A stretch of DNA of 64,000 nucleotides from positions 124,001 to 188,000 of the forward strand of contig JAWKNK010000001.1 in the NCBI GenBank assembly GCA_041391745.1. The letters run 5' to 3'. The DNA comes from JAIXWP01 sp041391745 (GTDB lineage: Bacteria > Bacteroidota > Bacteroidia > Flavobacteriales_D > Sanyastnellaceae). This document shows positions 27,614 through 38,215 of the stretch, in pieces. A program made the translations under genes and the position numbers. How positions within the stretch are numbered: the stretch's first letter is position 1; each line of letters starts with the position of its first letter. Under the pieces are notes generated by a model. It did no database searches, had not been told where the DNA came from, and was given only the letters and a program-made list of their open reading frames with translations.

Positions 27614-28921
27614 TTACCAAGTCACATCTACAACCATTTCTTTACCATCTCTTTCGATAGTTACTGGCGTAGTTTGTCCTTTTTCATATTTGCTCAAAGC
27701 CTCCATGTAGCTGTACATGTCAGAGATACTCATATCACCAATCTTTTTCACAATATCTCCTGCTTTCATACCAGCTAATGCGGCAGGTCTTTCTTCCTTC
27801 ACTCCATCAATTTTCATCCCCTCTCCACTGTACAAATAGTCTGGCATAACCCCTAAAGTAACTTTAAAATCTGCAGCCTTAGCGGTGTCTTCATCCTTCG
27901 TCTTTTTAAAATCCAATTTCCCATTGTCATTAAGATTCACAACTACATCATAGATGTAATTTGTAACATCTTTCAATCCTTGGTAATTGATTTTATCTGC
28001 GTCATCACTTGGCTTGTGATAGTCTTCATGTTGACCAGTAAAGAAATGCACAGCAGGAATACCAATGTTATAGAATGAAGTTTGATCGCTTGGCCCAACA
28101 CCTGATTCAGTAAGCACTAGATCAAATCCATATTTGTTTTCGGCTTTTAAAACTTCTTCCCATGGAGTTGAAGTACCAATCCCGCTTACTGCAAGCGACT
28201 TTCCAGTATTCAATCTGCCCACCATATCCATATTCAACATATAATTCATGTTGTCAATGGTAGGATTTTTCACGAAGTAGTTACTTCCCCAAAGTCCTTT
28301 TTCCTCACCGCTAAAGCCCATGAATAAATAGTTGTTGTTCTTCAAATTTGATTTTGAAATTTTATCCGCAAGCGTAATCATTGCTGTCACACCACTTGCA
28401 TTGTCGTCAGCACCGTTGTGAATTGCTGGACCACCAACAAACAATGAGTTTTCATCCCCATATCCAAGGTGATCGTAATGAGCTCCAATTACAACAGTTG
28501 TAGCAGCACCATTGTCCAAGTAGCCGATTACATTACGTCCAATGATTTCTTTTGAAAGTCCCATTCCCATTTTCACAGAATCTCCCACTTGATGCAGCTG
28601 AGCTGTGTGGTGAGGAACATAGCTAAAAGTTTGAAACCAAGTTCCATCATCGCCCATAGGTTTCAACCCAATAATTTCAAATTGAGAAACGATATAAGCC
28701 GCAGCCTTTCTTTCACCTTCCGTTCCCGTTCCTCTTCCTTCCAAAGAGTCAGATGCTAAAACACCTAAAATGCGTTCTTGCGAGTCAATGCTCTTTTTGG
28801 GAGCACTATCTTCCCAAATAGCTGCTGTGCCCACAGCTCTTGAACACTGAAAGCCTGGAGAAAAAACAAATGTGACACCAAGCAATCCGAATGCTAGCAT
28901 CAATTTTTTCGAATGATTCAT
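27614..28921 (-). CDS. M28 family metallopeptidase with C-terminal PDZ domain
   Basis: 435 residues from ATG 28921, which opens a signal peptide (KKLMLAFGLLGVTFVFSPG). The peptidase holds the two-zinc motifs in order: HYDHLGYGDE, HNGADDNASGV, GFSGEEKGLW, NMDMVGRL and HFFTGQHEDYHKPSDDAD. A PDZ domain follows at about 345-435 (KVTLGVMPDYLYSGEGMKID, GMKAGDIVKKIGDMSI), typical of Bacteroidota aminopeptidase-like M28 proteins. Probably exported and cuts peptides at the N terminus. Convergent with the ZIP gene and divergent from the TolB-like gene. Confidence 0.93.
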   Translation of the reverse strand: MNHSKKLMLAFGLLGVTFVFSPGFQCSRAVGTAAIWEDSAPKKSIDSQERILGVLASDSLEGRGTGTEGERKAAAYIVSQFEIIGLKPMGDDGTWFQTFSYVPHHTAQLHQVGDSVKMGMGLSKEIIGRNVIGYLDNGAATTVVIGAHYDHLGYGDENSLFVGGPAIHNGADDNASGVTAMITLADKISKSNLKNNNYLFMGFSGEEKGLWGSNYFVKNPTIDNMNYMLNMDMVGRLNTGKSLAVSGIGTSTPWEEVLKAENKYGFDLVLTESGVGPSDQTSFYNIGIPAVHFFTGQHEDYHKPSDDADKINYQGLKDVTNYIYDVVVNLNDNGKLDFKKTKDEDTAKAADFKVTLGVMPDYLYSGEGMKIDGVKEERPAALAGMKAGDIVKKIGDMSISDMYSYMEALSKYEKGQTTPVTIERDGKEMVVDVTW

Positions 28922-28978
28922 ATTGTCTGATTTTGGGCGCAATTTACAATTCTATGAGACTTCGTTTGTCACAGAGGT

Positions 28979-28986
28979 TACATTTG
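28979..28986 (+). promoter_or_regulatory. -7 box for the TolB-like lipoprotein gene
   Basis: TACATTTG fits TAnnTTTG; start predicted about 15 bases before ATG 29008. No -33 TTG at the standard spacing. It is divergent from the M28 peptidase gene. Confidence 0.4.
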
Positions 28987-29007
28987 CATCCAATTTTTGC
29001 ATTTACT

Positions 29008-30102
29008 ATGAAAATTACAAATTATTTTATTCTATCAGCGATGGCCTTAATGGCTGCTTCTTGCGGTGATGCTCCAAAAACAGAGGAACCTAAAGTAGAA
29101 AAACCATCACAAGCAGACCTCATTTATCCAAATGAAAAGCACTTCGAAAATGTGCGTCAATTGACTTACGGTGGAAACAATGCTGAGGCATATTGGAATT
29201 TTGCAGGAACACACCTGATTTTCCAAAGTGATAATCCAAACTGGCAACTAGGTTGCGACCAAATTTTCATGTTGGACATCTCTGAAAAACCTGATAGCAA
29301 TAAACTTCAAATGATTTCTACAGGAAAGGGTAGAACAACTTGTAGCTGGTTCCTACCTGGTGATAAAGGCATATTATACGCGAGCACTCACTTAGGAGGC
29401 GACTCTTGCCCTCCAGTGCCAGATATGGGGCACCGCTACGTATGGCAGCTTTACCCTTCATACGACATCTTCACTGCCGATCTTTCTGGAAATATCACAA
29501 ATCGTTTGACCGACAATCCACGATATGATGCTGAAGCTACAATCAGTCCTAAAGGAGACAAAATCGTATTCACATCTTTGAGAAGTGGTGATTTGGAATT
29601 GTACACAATGAATCTTGATGGTTCAGATGTGAAGCAAATCACAAATACCCTCGGATATGATGGTGGAGCAGCATTCAGCCCAGACGGAACTAAAATCGTT
29701 TGGAGAGCCTCAAGACCTGAAGGGGAAGACGCAAAAGCTTACAAAGAATTACTAGATCAAGATATGGTGGAGCCTTCAAACCTTGAGATTTGGGTGGCCA
29801 ATGCTGATGGTTCAAATGCTCAAAGAGTTACAAACCTAGGTAAAGCTAACTGGGCACCAACCTTCACTCCTGACGGAAATAGAATCATTTTCTGTAGCAA
29901 CCATAAGAGTGAAAGAGGATTTCCTTTCAACTTGTTTCTAGTAAATTTAGATGGAACAGGGTTGGAGCAATTGACTTTTGATGAGCAGTTCGATTCATTC
30001 CCAATGTTCTCACCTGATGGAAAGAAATTTGCTTGGTGTAGCAATAGAAACAACGGCAGAACACGTGATACTAACGTGTTTGTGGCGGATTGGAAAGATT
30101 AA
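29008..30102 (+). CDS. TolB-like PD40 beta-propeller lipoprotein
   Basis: 364 residues from ATG 29008, whose signal ends in a lipobox (MAASC). The mature protein consists of PD40/WD40-like blades, with repeats such as SPKGDKIVFTSLRSGDLELY, SPDGTKIVWRAS, TPDGNRIIFCSNHKS and SPDGKKFAWCSNRNNG, together a six-bladed TolB-type propeller. Such proteins bind partners in the periplasm or at the outer membrane; this one lacks the TolB N-terminal domain. Its stop overlaps the stop of the convergent SDR gene (TTAA at 30099-30102). Confidence 0.88.
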   Translation: MKITNYFILSAMALMAASCGDAPKTEEPKVEKPSQADLIYPNEKHFENVRQLTYGGNNAEAYWNFAGTHLIFQSDNPNWQLGCDQIFMLDISEKPDSNKLQMISTGKGRTTCSWFLPGDKGILYASTHLGGDSCPPVPDMGHRYVWQLYPSYDIFTADLSGNITNRLTDNPRYDAEATISPKGDKIVFTSLRSGDLELYTMNLDGSDVKQITNTLGYDGGAAFSPDGTKIVWRASRPEGEDAKAYKELLDQDMVEPSNLEIWVANADGSNAQRVTNLGKANWAPTFTPDGNRIIFCSNHKSERGFPFNLFLVNLDGTGLEQLTFDEQFDSFPMFSPDGKKFAWCSNRNNGRTRDTNVFVADWKD

Positions 30103-30902
30103 ACTTTGTAATACCACATTATAAGATATTCAAACCAGCGGTCTGGAATAATATCTCTGGTTAAGACACTGAATTTTTGAAAAGGCGTTGCCACCTTGTA
30201 TCGCAAACGGGGGTAACGCTTTTTCATTATAGAAATGATCTTCCTACCAATCAACGAAGGATTGGGGGCGGAAGAAACCTCTCGATTCACCTGATCCAAC
30301 ACCTTATTCTCCAATTCCAAGTACTCCTCTGGGGTGTTTTTGGCAATCTTTCTTGTTTGATTGATATTGGTATTAAAATCGCCAGGCTCAATAAGAATCA
30401 CTTTGATTCCAAAGTCCTTTACTTCTTGACTAAGCGATTCTGATAACCCTTCAACTGCATACTTACTAGCACTATAGATTCCTCTAAATGGCAATCCCAT
30501 CAATCCCGCTATGGAAGTGATATTGAAAATGTATGATTTTGATTGCTTTTTTAAATAGGGGATGGTGTGCCTACACACATTCAATACTCCGAAGACATTG
30601 GTGTCAAATATTTCTTTCACTTCTTCATCACTCACACTTTCCACAGCTCCAATGATACCAAGACCTGCATTATTAATTACAACATCAATTTTACCTTGTT
30701 CTTGAATAATATAATCAACTGCAGCCTTAACAGAGGGCTCAGAGTTGACATCCATTTTTAGTTGGATGATGTCATTTTCAACAATTCCAGTAGTTACTTT
30801 TCGACTTGCGCCGAAGACTGTAAATCCTTCATTTCTCAGTTCAAGTGCTACTGCTTTTCCTATACCGCTGCTTGCACCCGTCACGAGGGCTACTTTCGAC
30901 AT
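30099..30902 (-). CDS. Short-chain dehydrogenase/reductase (SDR)
   Basis: 267 residues from ATG 30902. Classical SDR: TGASSGIGKAVALEL (nucleotide binding), NNAGLGI, catalytic Ser in NITSIAG, YSASKYAVEG with the catalytic Tyr-x-x-x-Lys, and PGDFNTNI. The end (IPDRWFEYLIMWYYKV) is hydrophobic. NAD(P)H-dependent oxidoreductase of unknown substrate. The start is placed at the second ATG because the segment before it has no fold signal. Confidence 0.9.
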   Translation of the reverse strand: MSKVALVTGASSGIGKAVALELRNEGFTVFGASRKVTTGIVENDIIQLKMDVNSEPSVKAAVDYIIQEQGKIDVVINNAGLGIIGAVESVSDEEVKEIFDTNVFGVLNVCRHTIPYLKKQSKSYIFNITSIAGLMGLPFRGIYSASKYAVEGLSESLSQEVKDFGIKVILIEPGDFNTNINQTRKIAKNTPEEYLELENKVLDQVNREVSSAPNPSLIGRKIISIMKKRYPRLRYKVATPFQKFSVLTRDIIPDRWFEYLIMWYYKV

Positions 30903-30960
30903 ATTGGTTCGTTTGTTTGACAAAGCTAACATTCTACCACTAACTCGAAAGTAGAGGGCA

Positions 30961-30990
30961 AAAAAACAGCTTCAAATGAAGCTGTTTTTT
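30961..30990. terminator. Bidirectional terminator upstream of the SDR gene
   Basis: Perfect stem of 13 bp (AAAAAACAGCTTC / GAAGCTGTTTTTT, loop AAAT). On the minus strand it terminates the transcript coming from the giant-protein region and overlaps the last bases of the 62-codon gene. Confidence 0.8.
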
Positions 30991-31177
30991 ATTTTTTTAT
31001 GCTGCCATCCACGGAGGCAGTACTTGATTCGTTTTGCTTGATGCAGAATCTCTTCATATCGAGATTGCAAATGTTCGTGATGATTGGGAAAATACTTTTT
31101 GATTTTTCCATTCTCTCTTGAATAGCGTGCAACGCTGTTACAAGTGATTTTATCTGTTCCAACTGTACATTGCTCAT
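30989..31177 (-). CDS. Small protein, 62 codons, unknown
   Basis: ATG 31177, helix-rich N terminus (QLEQIKSLVTALHAIQERME) and a middle with two Cys (CNLDMKRFC). It ends at the start of a strong terminator and follows the giant exported gene by 62 bases on the same strand, so it could be the last gene of that transcript. Composition and placement are plausible for a real gene, but no family is recognised. Confidence 0.45.
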   Translation of the reverse strand: MSNVQLEQIKSLVTALHAIQERMEKSKSIFPIITNICNLDMKRFCIKQNESSTASVDGSIKK

Positions 31178-31239
31178 GATTTCTGTTTTTTGTCAGGTTC
31201 TTTCCCCTTCTTACGGAAGCACCTCACAAAAGTTTCAAT

Positions 31240-34200
31240 TTAATTCAAATCAGGGAAACGACTCACAAAATCATCTCTTTTCTTCTTGGAGGCAATATAC
31301 TGGAAGGTGTACTTCTTGTTGTTTTCCTCAAATCTCCGCTTATCGTCCTTAATTTCTGTCATGATGGTCAAGAATTCCTTATCACTACCGATAATGTTCA
31401 TGATTCCAAGCTTATATTCAAAGTAGTACCAAGTACCCGCATCCAATTCGATGTACATTCTCAATACATCAGCATTTCTGCGGCGTTCGATCTCTATCTT
31501 ACCTTTCACATAACGGAAAAGCTGCTTCTTATCCATACTTGCAATACCAAGAGGTCCTACCGTGGAGAAAGTTTCGTCTGTCGGATTCCAAGTCCATTTC
31601 ACATCTGCAAAGTAGAAAGTGCTCAATATTTCTTCGGGCACTTTTTTCAACTGACCGCTTAAGTTCAATTCTGAAAATGAGTTTATCCGACTTTTCAGTA
31701 CCCATAAATTCAACCAAAGCCTTTTCGTACTTGGTCTTAGTTACATCAACAGGATTCAAATTTGGCCATTGTTCAATTTGCTCATAGATACGCTTCAAGG
31801 CACCGTCATCGAATGGGAAATTCAACAAGCAAACCCCAGAAGAGGACAGTTCATTCTGATTGGTTTTGTAGTTCATTTCTCCAACATTCCTGAACTTAAT
31901 CAGACCATAGTCGACATTAAATGTGACTTCTCCATCTCCTTCAAGTTCGCATTTCTCGGTATTCAATACCACCAGATTGCCCGGCAAGTTTGGTTGTTTG
32001 ATTTTTTCTTTTGACCCAATCAAATACCTTCTAGTGGCTTTGTCAAAGCATAAGAACCCTTAGCTTCTACTAGGCCTTTATCATCCTTATCAATTTTATT
32101 GCTTAAGAATGCTGGGTAAATTTCCATTGGCGTATCATCCGTGACCATCAAGCCCACACCAAGCTTACTGTAGTCCATATCTCTAAGAGCTGAGTCCACA
32201 GGGATATAGATGTCGTTCGGATTGATTTCAGAAGTAAACTTATAGTATGTGCGCTCCATCGTTTCACAGTTGTGAAGGATTTTGGCCCCACCCATGAAAG
32301 TCAAGTATTGATTATTAGCTGAAAGGGCAAAGTCGCCATAGAATTCATAAGCAGGTGAGAGGAAGAACTGATCCTCCATTTTGATTTTTCCTTTACCTAT
32401 TGTTTGCCTACTTGTATCCACTTTAATATCGTTCAGTACAATGGTTTGCTCTTTCTTATTTTCATCTACGTATTTGATAGATCCTTCTCCATAGTATTTG
32501 TTGCGACCTTCAATTTTCAAGTTCGCATTGAAAATTTTATGGTACTGTGTAACGTAGTTACTTAGAATTTGCGCACGTTCCAGCGGCTGCATATCCGCAT
32601 ATTTTTGAATTACAACAGTTCCACTATCTGGAGTGATTTTGGAATCAGCTACAATGATGTACTGAATTTTCTTACATGTAATTTCGCTTTTCCTTAAGTC
32701 GTATTTGGCTTTGGTTGAAAGAAAATTGAGGGAGTCTTGTCCTGCAGCAACGCTGAAGAAATTGCTTCGTTTTTCTTCTTCACTTGTATCAATAACCAAG
32801 TCTTCTTTAGCTTTTCTAGATGAGGACAAATCCATTTCGTCCTTGTCCATGAACCATGTGAATTGGTCCATAAAGCAAACATATTGGTTCGTAGGGAACT
32901 CAATCTTGGTTTCACCACTGTTGGATTTAAACAAACCTTGTCGTTTGTCGAAATCTACATTAGCATTTACGTTGTCAGTCTTAAATGCAAGTCCACCTAA
33001 ATCACCCATTCCAGCCAATTGGAAAGCACTTGTGTCAGCTAGGATTTTTCTTTTTTGATAACTGAAGTCTTCAGAGGTCAATTTCGCTCCACTGAATTCC
33101 ATTAATCCTTGCCCTCTCATTCCTTGAGGCTTCAAGTGAATGGTGCCGTCTAGTGTCGCTTCATTTTCAAAGAATGAAATAGGAGTCTTCTTACTGGTAA
33201 TATCGAGTAGATCCTTGGTTGGGAAGAAGGCTAGATCAGTGGTGTCGCAAGAGGCTTTTGGGACTTCCACCTTTGCGGTTTTCTCTCTATTGACGTACCG
33301 TTTCGTTCGCCCAAAGGTCTTTTCTGGCAAGAAAGTAAATTCATCAGAACTAGCAGAAGAAGTGAGGTAGTTCAAATCACCGCCACCCTTCAATCCTGAG
33401 TAGTCAAGTTTCAAATCAGCCACCACCTTTGCTTTACCTCCATATGCCGGCAAACCAGCGTCTCCTGTTCCTTTTTTAAATCCTAAAGAATAGTCGTCCA
33501 TTAAGACGAGCGGCTCCTCAATATCTGGAAATATGCCTCCGGAGACGAGAGTGCCATTAAATTTCAAATCTTTTTTGGTAAAGTTATCGAGCGAGTCGAT
33601 TACGAACGGTTGAACTTGATAATAGAATTTTTCACGTTGATACACTCCATCCTGAATGGCTTTATCATCCCAATAGACATAGGAGAGTTTGGTACATGTA
33701 AAAATGGGATACTGTGGATAGGCGTAGGAGTGATAACCTCCCTTATTCGTAGGCGAGTCGACTCGTATTTCACCAGCGATGTCTCGTAATACTGACTTTA
33801 GTCGGCGCTTGTTATAATTTCCATAAATGTCTTTTCCACTCGTTTCATCTTCAACATAAATGCGGCAGCTGTCCACTTTTATAAGATCCAGTTTAAAGTT
33901 GTCGTATGTAAACTCATACTCAGATCCGAGGAATTCAAAATTACCGGCAAATACGCGACCACCAAATGTGAAGTTTCTGTCCTTTCTCAAAAGCACTTCA
34001 CCACCTCTAGGATAAATGGTCACTTTTTGAGAATCACTCAACTGGAAGGTTTCGATTCCCTTTAGAAGCAAGTCATAGTTCAAAAGACTCAATTGTGCAT
34101 TGTTTCCTTTCGGAACTTCACTATTAAATTGAATTACGTCGTAGTCTTTTTTACCGATGTTGTTTTCGATATAGTGATAAAGCTTTGGTCGCACTATAAC

Positions 34201-35703
34201 CCATCTCGTATTCAAATTGTAATCTACAAAACCTTTATTGTTCAAGTCAATCAATGTGATGTGCCATTGTTCTTCAGACATATTATGGAACTTGGAAAGA
34301 TCGAATGCATAAAATTCATCACGACCAATACTCTTTGTAAAAGATTTAATCTGCGATAGGGGATGGTTATAGCTAATACCCATCATTGTATCAAAACGCT
34401 TCTTTTTGAAATATGCATTGGATTCAAACGATGCGTAGTGCTGAGAACTACCGTCGAGGCTACCCATTTTAATCATTGGGTCATCTATATTCCAATAGAT
34501 TGCCTCAAAATACATATCCACGTTGTGATACGTGTTTTGGAATGGACTTTTAGATACACCTTCTTCCGATCTGTACAGTACGAGCTGTCTACTTTTCTTA
34601 TCAAAAGTCAAACTCAAATCGGGGTGTGTGATGCTGTCCTCTTTCACAAAAAATGTAACAGCGACATGTCGACTCATAATTCTATCGGGTTTGATATCAA
34701 ACTCGAGACTTCGAACCACTAAGAATTTTTTAGAATCACGATAGAATGTAAGGAGTGCAGGTTCTTCAACAGTACCAGATCCGGCCAACTTCGTTCCGGC
34801 AAGCGTGAAACCTCCGTCGAAGTCAACTTTATCTACAATGTTTTGAATTTGTAGTCGCTTGTAATAGGATTCAAAACGTGGATAAGTCGCATTTTCAGCT
34901 GATTTGTCGGCGAGTATTTTTTCGGTAATCTGTCCTATTAATGGCTTTTCGAAAAACTCATTGTAAAATGTAACGGAGTCAATCACGAAGGTAGAACCTT
35001 TAATACGGATATTGTAATCATTGAATGTGGCAAAGGTTTTTCCAGGATCAAAGCCGGCTCTTTGCCAATTAATTTTTCCTTGATTTCCAATGAATCTCTC
35101 AAGAGTTGGATAGTAAGCACCTGAAGTTTCGTATATAATGCTGCTATCGCCTTTGCTATAACATTTTAGGTCTAATCCAGGAAATTCAATCAAAGGAATA
35201 GAGTCGAAAACGAACTTGTATCCGGGGCTGCTCGATTGCCATTTTACGGCATCACTTTGATAAAAAGTTTTTTCGGTAAAAAGCAGAGCTGAAGTTTCAA
35301 GAAATTCAGGAACGTATTTTTTAACTTTTTTCTCCGCCATCACTTTAGACAAAACGGTTTGCCATTGAAGAAAGTCAGCATCAGTTTTTCCACTTTTTGG
35401 AAACGCAATTAGAGCAATAACATAATTTTCAATATCAGGGTATACCTTGTTTTTATTCTTCAAAAATGTATCGAAAGTCTCATAAATAATTTCTTGCTGC
35501 TGCACCGTATAGGCCGGTTGATCAATCCAAATGGGGGCAAATTCCTTCTCAATAAAATCTTTTCCCGTGCCTTTTTTTACATCATTGAACAAATCTGAAA
35601 GTTCATCAATAAACGGTTCCGCATCCCTCGTGAACTGAGATAACCTTTGACCGAAACTTGAGATGGATATGGTTAAAAGAAACAAAATGAGTGTGTTACG
35701 CAT
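31240..35703 (-). CDS. Very large exported protein of unknown family (two frameshifts in this sequence)
   Basis: About 1488 codons. ATG 35703 starts a signal peptide (MRNTLILFLLTISISSFGQ); ATG 35715 would add four residues. One frame runs intact to 32020 (about 1227 residues), ends early there because an A is missing (AAAA to AAA, near 32035), continues in the next frame, and shifts again near 31685 with an extra T. The protein is beta-rich throughout, with dozens of short Gly-bounded strands, little low complexity and no T9SS tail. A segment near 32300-32550 (KYYGEGSIKYVDENKKEQTI, IGKGKIKMEDQFFLSPAYEF, FMGGAKILHN) is faintly like OstA/LptD-type repeats, a weak resemblance only. No known domain recognised. 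Confidence 0.75.
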
Positions 35704-35867
35704 GCTTAGGATCATAGTCTGTGAACGGATAAATCTATTATCAAAGTGATATACAATTTTATAGTGTACGCTTTAATAACTTGATTCATAATACAAAAAG
35801 TTACCCACAATTTCATGAATCATAGTTTTAAACAATTACTTTGAAAAATAATGATGCAAAAAAGTTG

Positions 35868-35882
35868 GTGTATTTTGTACAC
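35868..35882. promoter_or_regulatory. Palindromic candidate operator upstream of the GH65 gene
   Basis: Inverted repeat GTGTA-N5-TACAC. A TTG sits just before it (35865-35867) and a poor -7 (TTTATTTG) about 20 bases further on, so it lies in the promoter spacer. The same 16-mer GTGTATTTTGTACACT occurs by the CotH promoter. Confidence 0.4.
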
Positions 35883-35914
35883 TTTCCTTTATTTGCGGAA
35901 GAGATAAGCAAAAT

Positions 35915-38148
35915 ATGATTAAGTATCTACATACACATCCGTGGCAGATTATCGAAGAAGGATTTGAGCCCAAGCACCATAGAAGTTCTGAAAGTATCTT
36001 CAGTCTTGGAAATGGAACTTTTGGTCAAAGAGCGAACCATGAAGAAAAATACAGCGGTCCGACACTGCAAGGCTCCTATGTTGCAGGAGTTTACTATCCA
36101 GATAAAACCAGAGTAGGTTGGTGGAAAAATGGATATCCAGAATATTTCGCAAAAGTTCTAAACTCCACCAATTGGATCGGAATCAACGTTCACATTGATG
36201 GTGAAGAATTAGACTTAGCAAAAGTTGAAGTGTCTGAATTTAGACGCGTGTTAGATATGCAAAAAGGCATTTTAACACGAACTTTTGTTGCGGACCTCAA
36301 TCAACCTTTATTGGGCAATAGAGATGGAGGAGAAGCAAAGCAAGTCAAGGTAGAAGTGTCAAGATTTTGCTCTATGGCTGACTATGAAACAGCTGCTATT
36401 GAATATAAAATTACTCCAATCAATTTTTCTGGTGATATCACTTTCACTCCATACCTAGATGGTGATGTTAAAAATCACGATTCAAATTATGACGAAAGTT
36501 TTGGGTTCCAGTGGCTGCGAAGGCTTCAGCAGGAACAGGTGTAGCTACCACAAGAACCAAGAAAACAGATTTCGAACTTTCGGTGGCAATGTCTTGCGAA
36601 TTAGATGGAGCGCATTGGAAGAATGAATCATCCGATTTATACGCAAGTGCTACCTCAACTCATAAGGTCGATAAAGGCAATACTATTATTTTGCACAAAT
36701 ACATCGGAGTAACGAGCAGCTTGAATTACAAGCCTGAGAAATGTGCTGAAGCAGCGGAATTAGCCGCAAAACGCGCAAAGGGAATTGGGTTTGAGGCAAT
36801 GATGCAAGCGCACATTGAAAAGTGGAATCGCATTTGGGAACTAGCTGATATTCGAATTGACGGTGATGCAGAGGCACAGCAGGGAATTCGTTTCAATATT
36901 TTTCATTTGAACCAAACCTACACCGGAGAAGATGCTCGATTGAACATCGGTCCGAAAGGCTTTACAGGTGAAAAATACGGTGGGTCTACTTATTGGGATA
37001 CCGAAGCCTACTGCATCCCGTTCTACATGTCCACAAAAGATCAAGCAGTAGCAAGACAGCTTTTAGTTTACCGCTACAATCAATTGGGCAAGGCAATTGA
37101 AAATGCAGAAAAACTAGGGTTTTCAAATGGCGCAGCACTTTATCCGATGGTAACCATGAACGGAGAGGAGTGTCACAATGAGTGGGAAATTACATTTGAA
37201 GAAATCCACAGAAATGGTGCAATCGCTTATGCGATTTACAACTACGTGAATTATACTGGAGATAAAAAATATGTAGCCGAACACGGTTGGGATGTGCTTT
37301 TAGGCATCGCTCGTTTTTGGTCTCAGCGTATCACATGGAGTGAGGAAAAACAGAAGTATGTGATGCTCGGAGTTACAGGTCCAAACGAATATGAGAACAA
37401 TGTAAACAACAACTGGTACACCAATTACATTGCCGTTTGGTGCATGAACTATTGCGCTGAGATGCACGATTGGATGAGCAAGAATCACAAAGAAGCATTA
37501 AGAGATAAAGTCAACAAATACAATTTCCAAGAAAGTGAAATTGAACGTTGGAAGGATATTTCAGAAAAAATGTATTACGGTGTAAAAGCAGGTACCAATG
37601 TGTTTTTACAACAAGATGGATTTTGCGATAAAGAAATTGTACCTGCCGCGCAATTAGATCCAAAGCAACGTCCTATTAACCAGCATTGGTCTTGGGATAG
37701 AATTTTGCGCTCATGTTACATCAAACAAGCCGACGTGCTTCAAGGTATTTTCTTTTTTGAAAATGATTTTGAGGAGAGTATTATCAAGGAAAACTTTGAC
37801 TACTACGAACCTTTAACCGTTCACGAAAGCTCATTATCTCCTTGTGTTCACAGCATACTAGCTGCGAAGCTCGGTTATGAAGAGAAGGCTTATGAAATGT
37901 ACCTACGCACAGCGAGATTAGATATTGATGACTACAATCACGAGGCTCATGAAGGATTGCATATCACCTCAATGGCTGGCACGTGGATGTCGGTAGTTCA
38001 AGGTTTTGGTGGAATGCGCGTTAATAATGGTGAGCTTTCCTTCAATCCAATGTTGCCGAAGCAATGGACCGGATTTGCTTTTAATGTGCTTTTCAAAGGA
38101 AAGGTGGTTCACGTTGAAGTATCGAAAGAAGGTGTTAAAGTGAGCTAA
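35915..38148 (+). CDS. Glycoside hydrolase family 65 phosphorylase (one frameshift)
   Basis: About 745 codons when a T lost near 36505 (AGTTTT for AGTTTTT, restoring SFWVPVAAK) is put back. Domains in family order: N-terminal beta-sandwich (SLGNGTFGQRANHEEKYSG), helical linker, then the (alpha/alpha)6 catalytic barrel with YWDTEAYCIPFYMS, NGEECHNEWEITFEE and GVTGPNEYENNVNNNWYTNY, which contains the general-acid Glu. The family cleaves maltose, kojibiose or trehalose with phosphate; this sequence is nearest in look to maltose phosphorylase. No pgmB or sugar transporter gene is adjacent, unlike many MalP operons. Confidence 0.9.
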
Positions 38149-38170
38149 TTCAAGAAGTATATAAAGTAAA

Positions 38171-38195
38171 AAGGCCGTTCATTGAACGGCCTTAT
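38171..38195. terminator. Terminator between GH65 and citrate synthase
   Basis: Stem AAGGCCGTTC / GAACGGCCTT, loop ATT, with A's before and a weak TATTTAT tail after. Bidirectional between convergent genes. Confidence 0.7.
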
Positions 38196-38215
38196 TTATA
38201 TCTCTAATTGAAGAA

